DNA from: Collinsella aerofaciens
GTDB lineage: Bacteria > Actinomycetota > Coriobacteriia > Coriobacteriales > Coriobacteriaceae
Assembly (NCBI RefSeq): GCF_028206795.1
Contig: NZ_JAQLFJ010000002.1
Coordinates: 179,295 to 243,294, forward strand
Direction: 5' to 3'
DNA: 64,000 nucleotides
A model generated the notes under the pieces. That model was given only the letters and a program-made list of their open reading frames with translations, was not told the DNA's origin and ran no database searches. A program made the position numbers and the translations under genes. Shown one piece after another: positions 23,292 through 29,873 of the stretch. Within the stretch, counting starts at the first letter, position 1. The number at the start of each line of letters is the position of its first letter.

Positions 23292-23605
23292 TATTTCTTC
23301 CTCTCGTTGAGCAGCTTCACGATCTTGTCGCGCTGTCGGCAACCGAGGCTACCGAGACGGCGCTTCTCGTCGATGCCAAGCTCCTCCAAAATCTGATCGG
23401 TCTTGGTCTTGCCGACGCCCGGCAGGGACCCGATAAAGTAGCGCAGGCGCATACGCTGCGCCTCGGGAGCGTCGAGCACTTCAAGCGGCTCGACCTCCAT
23501 CCACTTCATCTTGCGGCGAATCTCGGCGAGCTGTTTGCGCGCCTCGGTCGCCTTTTTGAGCGCCAGCTTGCGCTCCTCCTCGGTAAGCTCATGGTTGGTG
23601 GGCAT
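23291..23605 (-). CDS. mIHF-like DNA-binding protein
   Basis: Actinobacterial integration host factor (mIHF) bends DNA and helps phage integrases; this 104-residue protein resembles it. The core MRLRYFIGSLPGVGKTKTDQ followed by ILEELGIDEKRRLGSLGCRQ matches the mIHF helix-two-turn-helix segment. A coiled N-terminal helix (ERKLALKKATEARKQLAEIR) precedes it. A phage copy beside recombination genes could serve excision or replication. It overlaps recT and ssb by one base each. Confidence 0.85.
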   Translation of the reverse strand: MPTNHELTEEERKLALKKATEARKQLAEIRRKMKWMEVEPLEVLDAPEAQRMRLRYFIGSLPGVGKTKTDQILEELGIDEKRRLGSLGCRQRDKIVKLLNERKK

Positions 23606-24444
23606 TACTCGGAAACCTCCTCGATAATCTCGCCAGTCTCGGCGTCTACGTTTGCGGGCATATCGGTCGGCTCGGGAGCCAGCGGGTCCTCGAAAAGGCG
23701 GTTGCCCTCCTCGTCGAGGACGATCGGGGTGCGGTCATCAGCCGCGACGATGCTTGCCTGCTCGACGGAACGCGGGAGCTTGCCACGGTTGAACGCTTTA
23801 CGGATGACAGTCTTTTCCGCCATTGCCGCGTAGTCCGTGACCCAGGGTCCGAACTTCGAGGTCTTGGAGCGCTCCCTGATTTTGTCGATTTCATTTTTGG
23901 TCATCTTTGTGAACACGAATCCACCGTCTTTCAGGTGGCACGTCAAATAGACCAGCTTAAGGTCCTCGTCATTGTGCTCGGAGTCGAAGTTGGGCCTGTA
24001 GTGGAAATGCTTACCGGTCTCGTCCTCGTAGTAATCGAAATCGTCGCCCTCGTAGACGCACTCGGTGTCAATGGTGCTGACCTGACCAGAGCGGCGGACA
24101 AGCTCCAGCATTCCGTTCTTGCCGAGCTGGAACTGGGCCTCCATGCGTTTGGTCTGTTTGTTGTAGTACGGCAGGACGTATGCGTTGCCCATGATGTCGT
24201 TCGGCTCGACACCAAGCTCGGCGCACTTCATGCAGCACGCGAGGATGCTCTGGACGGAGCACTCGGCGAGCTTGGGCGTCTGCTTGTACGTGGCGATCGC
24301 CAGCTGAGTCAGTCGCTCGGGCGTGAAGCCCTTGGGCATGACCGCCTGCAGCTGCGGTGCGCAACGCTTGATAAGTCCGGCGAAGGAGTTGTCCTGATTC
24401 TGGGACTGCTTAATCTCCTGTTTCGCCTGCGTGATAGCTCCCAA
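23605..24444 (-). CDS. recT: RecT single-strand annealing protein
   Basis: RecT anneals complementary strands in phage homologous recombination. The 279-residue protein contains the family core: SILACCMKCAELGVEPNDIM, YVLPYYNKQTKRMEAQFQLG, KNGMLELVRRSG and MAEKTVIRKAFNRGKLP. The C-terminal tail is acidic, as is common. It lies directly downstream of its YqaJ exonuclease partner and upstream of ssb, the classical order. Confidence 0.95.
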   Translation of the reverse strand: MGAITQAKQEIKQSQNQDNSFAGLIKRCAPQLQAVMPKGFTPERLTQLAIATYKQTPKLAECSVQSILACCMKCAELGVEPNDIMGNAYVLPYYNKQTKRMEAQFQLGKNGMLELVRRSGQVSTIDTECVYEGDDFDYYEDETGKHFHYRPNFDSEHNDEDLKLVYLTCHLKDGGFVFTKMTKNEIDKIRERSKTSKFGPWVTDYAAMAEKTVIRKAFNRGKLPRSVEQASIVAADDRTPIVLDEEGNRLFEDPLAPEPTDMPANVDAETGEIIEEVSE

Positions 24445-24446
24445 AG

Positions 24447-25364
24447 TTATTCCTTCTCTTTCTTAGCGGCGGCGAACCTGATGCCGCCGTTCGTGTCTTG
24501 ACCGTTCTTCTTGTAGCGCGACCAGGTGAACCTGCCGTCCGGCGTGACAATCCCTCGGTTGTCGCCGATTAGCTGGCACAGCCTGTTGACGGCGCCTTGG
24601 TATTCCTTGACCGCAGCGTCTCGGGACTCCTTGGCATTCAGCCAGTCGGTGGCCTCCTTCGGAGTCTTGTCCATGTCGACAAGCTCGCCGGGCGTCCGGT
24701 GCTTTGCGAGGAGCGCCTTGATTTCAGCCCCGACCTCTCCGATCGGCGGCTCGACGTCGTCCTCGACCATCGACCAGAAGTCATCGACCTCCTTGTTGAC
24801 GGCTCGGACGTCCTCCTCGTCGCGCATGACGCGGAACTCCTTGTAAATCTGGCCGCCGATAAGCACGGCCACGTCCGCGAACTTGCGCCCGGTCACGCTC
24901 ATGTAATGGGTAATCTGAGTGATGTAGTAGATGGGCACGCCGTCGTCCCAGTCGTGCTCCCTGTAGAGTGACGCCGTCTTGATTTCCAAGATTCCCCAGC
25001 CGAGATCGGGGTCTTTGACCTCGTAGTCTAGTGACGCTTGAGCGTGAGGACGCTCGATGCTCTGGCAGACGGCGTTGACGCGCCTGACGATGCGGTCTGG
25101 ATGCTGACTGGCGTAATGACCACCCACGATGGGTTCGAGGATGTTCCCCCATTCAACAGCCTCATTGTCCGAGAGGTCTGCTGGCGGGATGTATCCGAGC
25201 TTTTCTGCCCAGACCTCGTAGGGGCCGCGATAATGAGAGAGTCCCATAATGGCAGCAACGTCGGAACCTCCGATTCCCTTACGGCGCTGGGCCAGCCATG
25301 CGTCGTTGTCGCCATCAGGAGTCCTGATTAGCGTGAAGTACTTGTTCTCGCCTACAATCGACAT
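24447..25364 (-). CDS. YqaJ-type alkaline exonuclease
   Basis: This enzyme resects DNA ends to feed RecT. The 305-residue sequence has WLAQRRKGIGGSDVAAIMGL, the family start motif, then EWGNILEPIV. The catalytic region LDYEVKDPDLGWGILEIKTA carries the D..E.K metal site. The stretch IYYITQITHYMSVTGRKFAD completes the YqaJ core. I place the start at 25364, after GGAGGTGAACCC; the longer frame overlaps rusA. It is coupled with recT. Confidence 0.92.
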   Translation of the reverse strand: MSIVGENKYFTLIRTPDGDNDAWLAQRRKGIGGSDVAAIMGLSHYRGPYEVWAEKLGYIPPADLSDNEAVEWGNILEPIVGGHYASQHPDRIVRRVNAVCQSIERPHAQASLDYEVKDPDLGWGILEIKTASLYREHDWDDGVPIYYITQITHYMSVTGRKFADVAVLIGGQIYKEFRVMRDEEDVRAVNKEVDDFWSMVEDDVEPPIGEVGAEIKALLAKHRTPGELVDMDKTPKEATDWLNAKESRDAAVKEYQGAVNRLCQLIGDNRGIVTPDGRFTWSRYKKNGQDTNGGIRFAAAKKEKE

Positions 25365-25819
25365 GGGTTCACCTCCGCGACCTCGTCCATGCTCATGAGT
25401 CCGAACGGGATGACGGTGATAATCATGTAGTCGTTCTCCACGCCCCTCATACGCGGCCACTTGCTTACGTCAGCCTTTACTACTTGGGAGTCGTCCTTCC
25501 AAGCAAGACCATTTAGCGCGTCGGAAATCAACTTTCCGATGTTGTCCCAGTCTGGCTTGAACGTATCCTCCTCACAGAGGACCTTCTTCGGACGTGACTT
25601 GGGGAGGACGCGGTACGCATCGACAATTAGGATGAACGGCTCACGCCCTGTCTGGTGTTCAGCCGGAAAGACGTTGCCCTCCCTCTCGATTGCATCAATA
25701 TAGGCCGCTCGAATCGCCTGTTCATCATCGTGCGTCCGCTTGGTCGTGTAGGTGCGGCCGGTTCCAGTGAAGCGCGGCCTGTCCTTGCCACGGACGAAAT
25801 CGACTCGGAACGTCGTCAT
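25352..25819 (-). CDS. rusA: RusA-family Holliday junction resolvase
   Basis: The protein has 155 residues, near the usual size. KPDWDNIGKLISDALNGLAW and KDDSQV hold the aspartates of the RusA active site, and SRPKK precedes them. RusA enzymes resolve four-way junctions left by recombination. The gene overlaps the exonuclease start by 13 bases, and its own ATG overlaps the stop of the excisionase-like gene. Confidence 0.88.
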   Translation of the reverse strand: MTTFRVDFVRGKDRPRFTGTGRTYTTKRTHDDEQAIRAAYIDAIEREGNVFPAEHQTGREPFILIVDAYRVLPKSRPKKVLCEEDTFKPDWDNIGKLISDALNGLAWKDDSQVVKADVSKWPRMRGVENDYMIITVIPFGLMSMDEVAEVNPCRL

Positions 25820-26154
25820 AGCAGCGCTCCGATGTCCTTTAGATAGCGGTCAAGCTCGAACACGCTGATGCGTGCGCCGCGCTCGCCGTCAGGCTCGATG
25901 AAGTCGATAAGACCCTTCTCGCGGTCGCGCCGGAGCCTATCCTGTCCGAGTCCGGTGAACTTGCCGCACTCGGCTACCGTGTAGGTAATCCTCGCAGGCA
26001 ACCCGGCCGCCATTGCGATCGACAGTGTCGACTGCTGCGGCTGCTCTGCTTTTGTCACGCCCTCGATGAACTCCTTTGCTGACTTCTCGACGGCCCTGAG
26101 CATCTGGTCTGCAAACCAATCAACTGTCGGTCGTCCTTTGTTGTTAGAGTCCAT
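25816..26154 (-). CDS. MerR/excisionase-like DNA-binding protein (112 aa)
   Basis: The C-terminal half TYTVAECGKFTGLGQDRLRR, followed by an EKGLIDFIEPDGERGARISV wing and FELDRYLKDIG, is a winged helix of the excisionase/MerR type. The N-terminal half is helical and may dimerise. It could assist excision or regulate early genes; the distance from the integrase gene argues for regulation. It overlaps the antirepressor by 11 bases. Confidence 0.65.
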   Translation of the reverse strand: MDSNNKGRPTVDWFADQMLRAVEKSAKEFIEGVTKAEQPQQSTLSIAMAAGLPARITYTVAECGKFTGLGQDRLRRDREKGLIDFIEPDGERGARISVFELDRYLKDIGALL

Positions 26155-26959
26155 CTGACACCGCCCCGCAGTAGCGTCCGATGAAGTATGCTTGGCCTTT
26201 TCCAATTACTTTGGGAGTGCGGTTGATGGTGACTCGACCGTCACTATGGGTAACCGCCGTCTCCTTGATGCGGAACAGCTTCATGTCCATGGAGCGCTGG
26301 GTCGGCACGTTCCGGTTGGAGCCGGACTTGCCGAGGTAGCCGTCGCGCTGGAGCAGCTTGAAAAGTCGGTTCTGACCGATCTCAAGACCGTTCTGGCACA
26401 TCATCTTGGCAAGCTCGCCAATAAGACAGGTGCCGTCGGAGTCTGCCACGGCGTCTGCGAACAGCGCCTTGGGCTTCATGTCCTCGATGGTCGCCTCGTG
26501 GAGAGCGATAAGCTCGTTCTTGCGGTCGATGGTCTTTTGGGCAATCAGCAGGGCGCGCGCCATAATGTCGGCATCGCTGTCCTCGGCGCTGGTGGCGATG
26601 TAGCCTCCGTCCTTGCGGATTGACGGCAGGACCTCGTGAGTAACCCAACGCTGGAACGGTGCGGCGTTGGGGCTGCGGCTCACCATAATCACTCGGTAGA
26701 AACCAGACTCGTTGATAAGCCTGAGTCCTCCCTTGCGGCGAGCGTCGCTGGTTTCCATCTCACACACATTCTGTGGGAGTTCCGCCGACCAGCACTTCTC
26801 GTCATCATCGAGAAGTCGAGTGATGCCGTTTGCGTCTCGGAAACCGAGAGCCTTGGCGACGTCGGTCGCGGCAAGCCAGATTTCATCTGACTCGGTCTTG
26901 GTCGCTCTGAGCTTGCCGAACCGCTCGCTGTTGAACAGCTGCAAATCTGCTACACTCAT
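26144..26959 (-). CDS. BRO-N/ANT antirepressor
   Basis: The N-terminal BRO domain is plain: EIWLAATDVAKALGFRDANG, SGFYRVIMVSRSPNA and FQRWVTHEVLPSIRKDGGYI. A helical linker leads to a C-terminal ANT-type domain (IGELAKMMCQNGLEIGQNRL). Such proteins inactivate or bypass phage repressors during induction. With 271 residues it has the normal length. It is transcribed with the recombination genes, as expected of an early gene. Confidence 0.9.
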   Translation of the reverse strand: MSVADLQLFNSERFGKLRATKTESDEIWLAATDVAKALGFRDANGITRLLDDDEKCWSAELPQNVCEMETSDARRKGGLRLINESGFYRVIMVSRSPNAAPFQRWVTHEVLPSIRKDGGYIATSAEDSDADIMARALLIAQKTIDRKNELIALHEATIEDMKPKALFADAVADSDGTCLIGELAKMMCQNGLEIGQNRLFKLLQRDGYLGKSGSNRNVPTQRSMDMKLFRIKETAVTHSDGRVTINRTPKVIGKGQAYFIGRYCGAVSDGL

Positions 26960-26981
26960 GCCGACCTCCTTCCTAGGTCAA

Positions 26982-27018
26982 AGCCCCCGCGCTGTGGAAT
27001 GTGGCAGGGGCTTTTTTT
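26982..27018 (+). terminator. Hairpin with plus-strand T run before the antirepressor gene
   Basis: Arms AGCCCCC (26982-26988) and GGGGCT (27007-27012) with further internal pairing are followed on the plus strand by seven T. Plus-strand transcription here would be antisense. On the minus strand the T run is only three long, so it may attenuate rather than stop early transcription. Confidence 0.6.
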
Positions 27019-27022
27019 CGTG

Positions 27023-27250
27023 CTATTCGGTTGTGTCTTGGTTGGGATAGACCTTCGACAGGAACATGCCGAGAGCCGTATAGATGTAGTCACCGTCGCA
27101 CAGCGGCTTTGCGTTCTCTAGGCAATCCTCGAAAACGTCCTTGTGCTCCGGGTCGATTTCGATTCTGATGAACTCTGGCTCATTTTTAAAAGCCTCAATC
27201 AGCTTGAGTCCAGACAGGCACGTCTCGCCTATAACCAGATAATCGTCCAT
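27023..27250 (-). CDS. Unknown small acidic phage protein (75 aa)
   Basis: MDDYLVIGETCLSGLKLIEA is a mixed alpha/beta start; the rest is acidic and aromatic, ending KVYPNQDTTE. No motif is recognised. It lies three bases from the stop of the next upstream gene and before the hairpin at 26982. Confidence 0.55.
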   Translation of the reverse strand: MDDYLVIGETCLSGLKLIEAFKNEPEFIRIEIDPEHKDVFEDCLENAKPLCDGDYIYTALGMFLSKVYPNQDTTE

Positions 27251-27253
27251 CCG

Positions 27254-27673
27254 CTACTCCTCGACGAAGTGCTTGATGATGTTGTTGAAGTTGCCCTTGT
27301 TGCCGTAGACCTTCTTAGCGATCGCGGCGAGCAGGCCCTTCTCCTTGTCGAACTTCTCGTTATGCGCCTTGACGACGGTCTTGGTGCCGTCCTCCCAGTA
27401 GACGATGGTCGCGGGGCCATGGAAGATGACGCGCTCGATTTTGGGCGTGCTAGCCCAGCAAAATGACCCGAGGTATTTCGGGCTTGAAACATCAGGGAAC
27501 GTCCTTGATATGATGTCACGTTGCAGGGCTTCCACGATGGCTTTCTTGATGGCGTGGCAAGAATTGCAATAGTAGATTGCCTTCGCAGTGTTTTTGTCGA
27601 ACCTGAGCGTGACGCTGGCGCTGGTTTCGCCGTTACAGTTTACGTGGCGATTAAGGTCGTCAATATAAACCAT
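27254..27673 (-). CDS. Phage protein with PATIVxxxDGTK domain (139 aa)
   Basis: The C-terminal 60 residues, RVIFHGPATIVYWEDGTKTV followed by VKAHNEKFDKEKGLLAAIAK, belong to a domain widespread in phages of Gram-positive bacteria. It is shared with the protein at 18475-19107. The N-terminal part carries CNSC and a helix. It is the first protein gene after the tRNA array, and AAGGAGGTAACTG precedes the start. Function unknown. Confidence 0.65.
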   Translation of the reverse strand: MVYIDDLNRHVNCNGETSASVTLRFDKNTAKAIYYCNSCHAIKKAIVEALQRDIISRTFPDVSSPKYLGSFCWASTPKIERVIFHGPATIVYWEDGTKTVVKAHNEKFDKEKGLLAAIAKKVYGNKGNFNNIIKHFVEE

Positions 27674-27714
27674 CAGTTACCTCCTTCTTAGGTATTTGGT
27701 TTTGGAGAAGTGGG

Positions 27715-27797
27715 CAGGCGCGGAGGGATTCGAACCCCCATCGGCGTTACCGCCACGGTTTTGGAGACCGCTGCTCTACCAGTTGAGCTACACGCCT
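27715..27797 (-). tRNA. tRNA-Trp (CCA) with long variable arm
   Basis: The cloverleaf is complete: a 7-bp acceptor, D arm, anticodon stem with loop CTCCAAA, and T arm GGGGG/CCCTC. G73 suits TrpRS. The variable region is about 15 bases and folds as a 4-bp stem with a GTAA tetraloop, which is class II-like and abnormal for tRNA-Trp. Confidence 0.88.
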
Positions 27798-27801
27798 GTT
27801 G

Positions 27802-27872
27802 AGTGCTGCCCAGGAGTCGCACCTGGTTGCGCGGATTTGCACTCCGCTGCCTAGCTGTTCGGCCAGCAGCAC
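27802..27872 (-). tRNA. tRNA-Cys (GCA)
   Basis: The acceptor GTGCTGC pairs perfectly with GCAGCAC. The anticodon loop GTGCAAA gives GCA. U73 is the Cys identity base. The T loop reads TGCGACT rather than the usual TTCRANY, a small departure. Confidence 0.88.
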
Positions 27873-27873
27873 A

Positions 27874-27949
27874 TGGAGTCGCCAGAAGGATTCGAACCTT
27901 CAACCTGCTGTTTAGGAGACAGCCGCCCTATCCCTTGGGCTATGACGAC
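27874..27949 (-). tRNA. tRNA-Arg (CCT)
   Basis: A standard cloverleaf with encoded CCA. The anticodon loop CTCCTAA gives CCT, which reads AGG, a codon likely to be rare in this GC-rich host. This fits a phage tRNA meant to supplement host supply. Confidence 0.88.
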
Positions 27950-27952
27950 AAA

Positions 27953-28043
27953 TGGAGGAGGGTGTGGGATTCGAACCCACGGATCGCTATCAACGACCTG
28001 CTGTTTTCTAGACAGCTGCAATAATCCTCTCTGCCAACCCTCC
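27953..28043 (-). tRNA. tRNA-Ser-like (AGA), class II
   Basis: The long variable arm marks class II. The anticodon loop CTAGAAA gives AGA, nominally Ser (UCU). Two features are odd: A34, where bacteria normally use GGA, and base 73 is T instead of the G expected for Ser. CCA is encoded. The identity is therefore uncertain. Confidence 0.65.
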
Positions 28044-28045
28044 GT

Positions 28046-28134
28046 TGGCGGAGCATGTAGGACTTGCACCTACGGGCCTCGTGCGAGGTCTACGGGTTAG
28101 CAACCCGCTGCAGTAGCTACTGTGCCAATGCTCC
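28046..28134 (-). tRNA. tRNA-Ser (GCT)
   Basis: Class II with a paired long variable arm, anticodon loop TTGCTAA, G73 and encoded CCA. All features agree with serine. It reads AGC and AGU. Confidence 0.88.
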
Positions 28135-28139
28135 GAAAG

Positions 28140-28213
28140 TGGAGCCGCCTGCGGGAGTCGAACCCGCATTGCCAGTTTGGAGGACCGGAGTTCTACCTTT
28201 GAACTAAGGCGGC
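28140..28213 (-). tRNA. tRNA-Gly (TCC)
   Basis: The acceptor GCCGCCT/AGGCGGC is perfect, U73 suits Gly, and CCA is encoded. The anticodon loop is CCTCCAA, so position 33 is C in place of the near-universal T. Confidence 0.85.
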
Positions 28214-28215
28214 GA

Positions 28216-28291
28216 TGGTTGGTGCGGCTGGATTCGAACCAGCAGCCTCTCCGTTATCAACAGAGTGCTCTGACCCTTGAGCTACGCACCA
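28216..28291 (-). tRNA. tRNA-Ile (GAT)
   Basis: A standard cloverleaf with anticodon loop TTGATAA, A73 and encoded CCA. All stems pair well. Confidence 0.9.
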
Positions 28292-28292
28292 A

Positions 28293-28379
28293 TGGACCCG
28301 CCAAATGGGATCGAACCATTCACTCAGGCAGGGGCAACGTAATCCCCTGCGTGCGTCATCCCCTAGTGGAATTGGCGGC
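28293..28379 (-). tRNA. tRNA-like gene with enlarged anticodon loop
   Basis: The acceptor (GCCGCCA with TGGCGGG) pairs at six positions and has a G1-G72 mismatch. The T arm AATGG/CCATT and the encoded CCA are normal. The central hairpin has a 7-bp stem and a 9-base loop ATTACGTTG, and the D arm is poor. No anticodon can be assigned with confidence. It may be a decayed or unusual tRNA. Confidence 0.5.
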
Positions 28380-28380
28380 A

Positions 28381-28456
28381 TGGCTCGCGCGGCAGGCCTC
28401 GAACCTGCGACCTCCCGGTTAACGGCCGGGCGCTCTACCAGCTGAGCTACACGCAA
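28381..28456 (-). tRNA. tRNA-Asn (GTT)
   Basis: Good acceptor, D, anticodon (loop CCGTTAA) and T stems, with G73 and encoded CCA. As in the tRNA-Gly of this array, position 33 is C. Confidence 0.87.
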
Positions 28457-28457
28457 A

Positions 28458-28533
28458 TGGTGGCTTGGGGAGGAGTCGAACCCCCGACGCGGTGAACTTC
28501 ACTCACCCGCTCTTCCTACTGAGCTACCAAGCC
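28458..28533 (-). tRNA. tRNA-Phe (GAA)
   Basis: The anticodon loop GTGAAGT gives GAA. The acceptor GGCTTGG/CCAAGCC is perfect, with A73 and encoded CCA. Confidence 0.9.
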
Positions 28534-28535
28534 GT

Positions 28536-28584
28536 TGGCGGGACAAACCATACGGCGCAATGGCTGCTCCGCTGGGCATGTCCC
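28536..28584 (-). other. 49-base minimal tRNA-like element
   Basis: A 6-bp acceptor-like stem (GGGACA with TGTCCC) ends in G then CCA, just like the adjacent tRNAs. Only about 30 bases lie between the arms, with one small CCAT/ATGG hairpin and no D or T arm. It sits at the regular spacing of the array. It could be a deletion remnant or a processed small RNA. Confidence 0.45.
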
Positions 28585-28588
28585 ATGT

Positions 28589-28663
28589 TGGTCGCGGGAG
28601 GGGGATTCGAACCCCCATGTCACGGCTTATGAGGCCGTTGAGTTACCCGTACTCTATCCCGCG
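28589..28663 (-). tRNA. tRNA with CAT anticodon (Met type)
   Basis: The anticodon loop CTCATAA gives CAT, with A73 and encoded CCA. The acceptor CGCGGGA/TCCCGCG pairs at C1-G72, so it is not a typical initiator (which has a 1-72 mismatch). Elongator Met or Ile with modified CAT cannot be separated by eye. Confidence 0.85.
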
Positions 28664-28664
28664 A

Positions 28665-28741
28665 TGGCTTCTCGGCAGGGAATCGAACCCTGATTGACTG
28701 AACCAGAATCAGCCGTGCTAAAACCGTTACACTACCGAGAA
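28665..28741 (-). tRNA. tRNA-Gln (CTG)
   Basis: A complete cloverleaf with anticodon loop TTCTGGT, a T-A first pair typical of Gln, G73 and encoded CCA. It is the promoter-proximal member of the array. Confidence 0.9.
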
Positions 28742-29153
28742 CGTGTTTGCCAGCGGCGACGGCAACCGACACGGCTGCTGTACACATCTTCTTGCGACGC
28801 GACCGCCGAAGGGCAAATGGCGGTCTGGGTTATCAGATGCCCGTATCGGCTGCTGTCGCCGCTGGCGGCTGGGGCAAGGTCACAAAACCCCAGTGTGTCC
28901 GTGGTTACCGCGCGACGCGGTCTGGCACTCACGGCTTACCACCCGCACGGCGCGATGCCGATTGGGTCCTACCACTTTCGTGGCGAATATTCGGTACTCA
29001 AAGTGCGCGTCCCGTCTGGGACATTGCGCGGTTTCCCGCGCGGACTCGGCTGCTAGTAGGGGTTCAGCAAGGAGACAAAACTGAACTGGCTCCGTGTGGT
29101 ATGGGAGGAGAGAAGAGGGCAGTCGAGTCCGCGAGGGAAAACGCGGTTGGAGG
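28742..29153. other. Non-coding leader between the Cro-like gene and the tRNA array
   Basis: No gene is convincing in these 410 bases; open plus-strand frames have shadow-like composition and run into the Cro-like gene on the opposite strand. I see no further tRNA T-loop motif. It presumably holds the leader of the early minus-strand operon. Confidence 0.5.
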
Positions 29154-29363
29154 CTACTGGTCTGAGTTGCGCCCAGTAAGCCAATCGAGCGAACAGCCGA
29201 TGAAGTCGGCGAGGATAACGGCCTCTTGGAGAGTGAACGGGCGCTCACCTGTGAGTTTTGCGTGAGTCGCGTTCCATCCGAGTCCTAGCAAATCGGCAAC
29301 TTTTTGCTGCGTGATTCCCTTTGACTTGATGTACTCCGAGACGTTCTTTGCGCAGGTATTCAC
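29154..29363 (-). CDS. Cro-like HTH regulator (69 aa)
   Basis: The sequence MNTCAKNVSEYIKSKGITQQ, followed by KVADLLGLGWNATHAKLTGE, is a single XRE-type helix-turn-helix. It reads divergently from the CI-like gene at 29508, the usual Cro position at the head of the lytic operon. Its binding sites are probably the tandem repeats in the intergenic region. Confidence 0.8.
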   Translation of the reverse strand: MNTCAKNVSEYIKSKGITQQKVADLLGLGWNATHAKLTGERPFTLQEAVILADFIGCSLDWLTGRNSDQ

Positions 29364-29507
29364 TATCGTTACCTCCTTTCCGACTGCTTTCGTTCGCTAG
29401 CGGCTTTCGTTCGCTAGCTCGCAATTCCGTATGTTGCTTCTTATCGACAGTCGTGTCAACAACAATTTGGGTAAAATTACTTTCAACTAGAAGGAAAGGA
29501 GACGAAA
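29364..29507. promoter_or_regulatory. Divergent cI/cro operator-promoter region
   Basis: Two perfect direct copies of GCTTTCGTTCGCTAGC lie at 29386-29401 and 29403-29418, spaced 17 bases. Ribosome sites for both divergent genes are present at its edges. This is the expected genetic switch of the prophage. Confidence 0.7.
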
Positions 29508-29873
29508 ATGACCCTTCTAGCTGGGCTGCAAGGCATCCTCGACAGCCGAAATATGAAGCCTGCCGACTTGTGTAGGCTTTGTGGATTAAGCACTGGAGTG
29601 ATGTCCAACTACATGAGCGGAAAGCGCGTGCCGTCAATCGCGAACGCGATTACGATCGCCGAGGCGCTTGGCGTCACGCTCGACGAACTCGTCGGCAGGG
29701 AGCCGACGCGCTATGCGCCGCCGCCGCTGACAAAAGACGAAGAAGCGCTTCTAGACGACTACCGCAACTGCACGCCGACCTCTAAAGAGAAAATCGACGA
29801 GTACGCGGAGTTCCAGAGCGCTAAAAGCAAAGAGTCCACGCGAGATTCCAAGCGTTCTAAGAGGAGTGCGTAA
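29508..29873 (+). CDS. CI-like phage repressor (121 aa)
   Basis: The N-terminal XRE domain includes MKPADLCRLCGLSTGVMSNY and SIANAITIAEALGVTLDELV. The C-terminal half is a charged helical segment with no peptidase residues, so cleavage-type induction is unlikely. The BRO antirepressor may inactivate it instead. GGAGACGAAA precedes the ATG. It shares an operon with the membrane protein and perhaps the integrase. Confidence 0.85.
   Translation: MTLLAGLQGILDSRNMKPADLCRLCGLSTGVMSNYMSGKRVPSIANAITIAEALGVTLDELVGREPTRYAPPPLTKDEEALLDDYRNCTPTSKEKIDEYAEFQSAKSKESTRDSKRSKRSA

Noticed and set aside
28293..28379. Selenocysteine tRNA as an explanation of the odd tRNA-like gene
   Set aside because: No TCA anticodon and no 8-bp acceptor; the long hairpin is the anticodon arm, not a variable arm.
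27715..28741. CRISPR array suggested by regular spacing
   Set aside because: The repeated units are tRNA genes with individual sequences and anticodons. No identical repeats or cas genes occur in the window.
28747..29265. 172-codon plus-strand frame between the tRNA array and the Cro-like gene
   Set aside because: It lacks a ribosome site, has shadow-like composition and runs antisense into the Cro-like gene.
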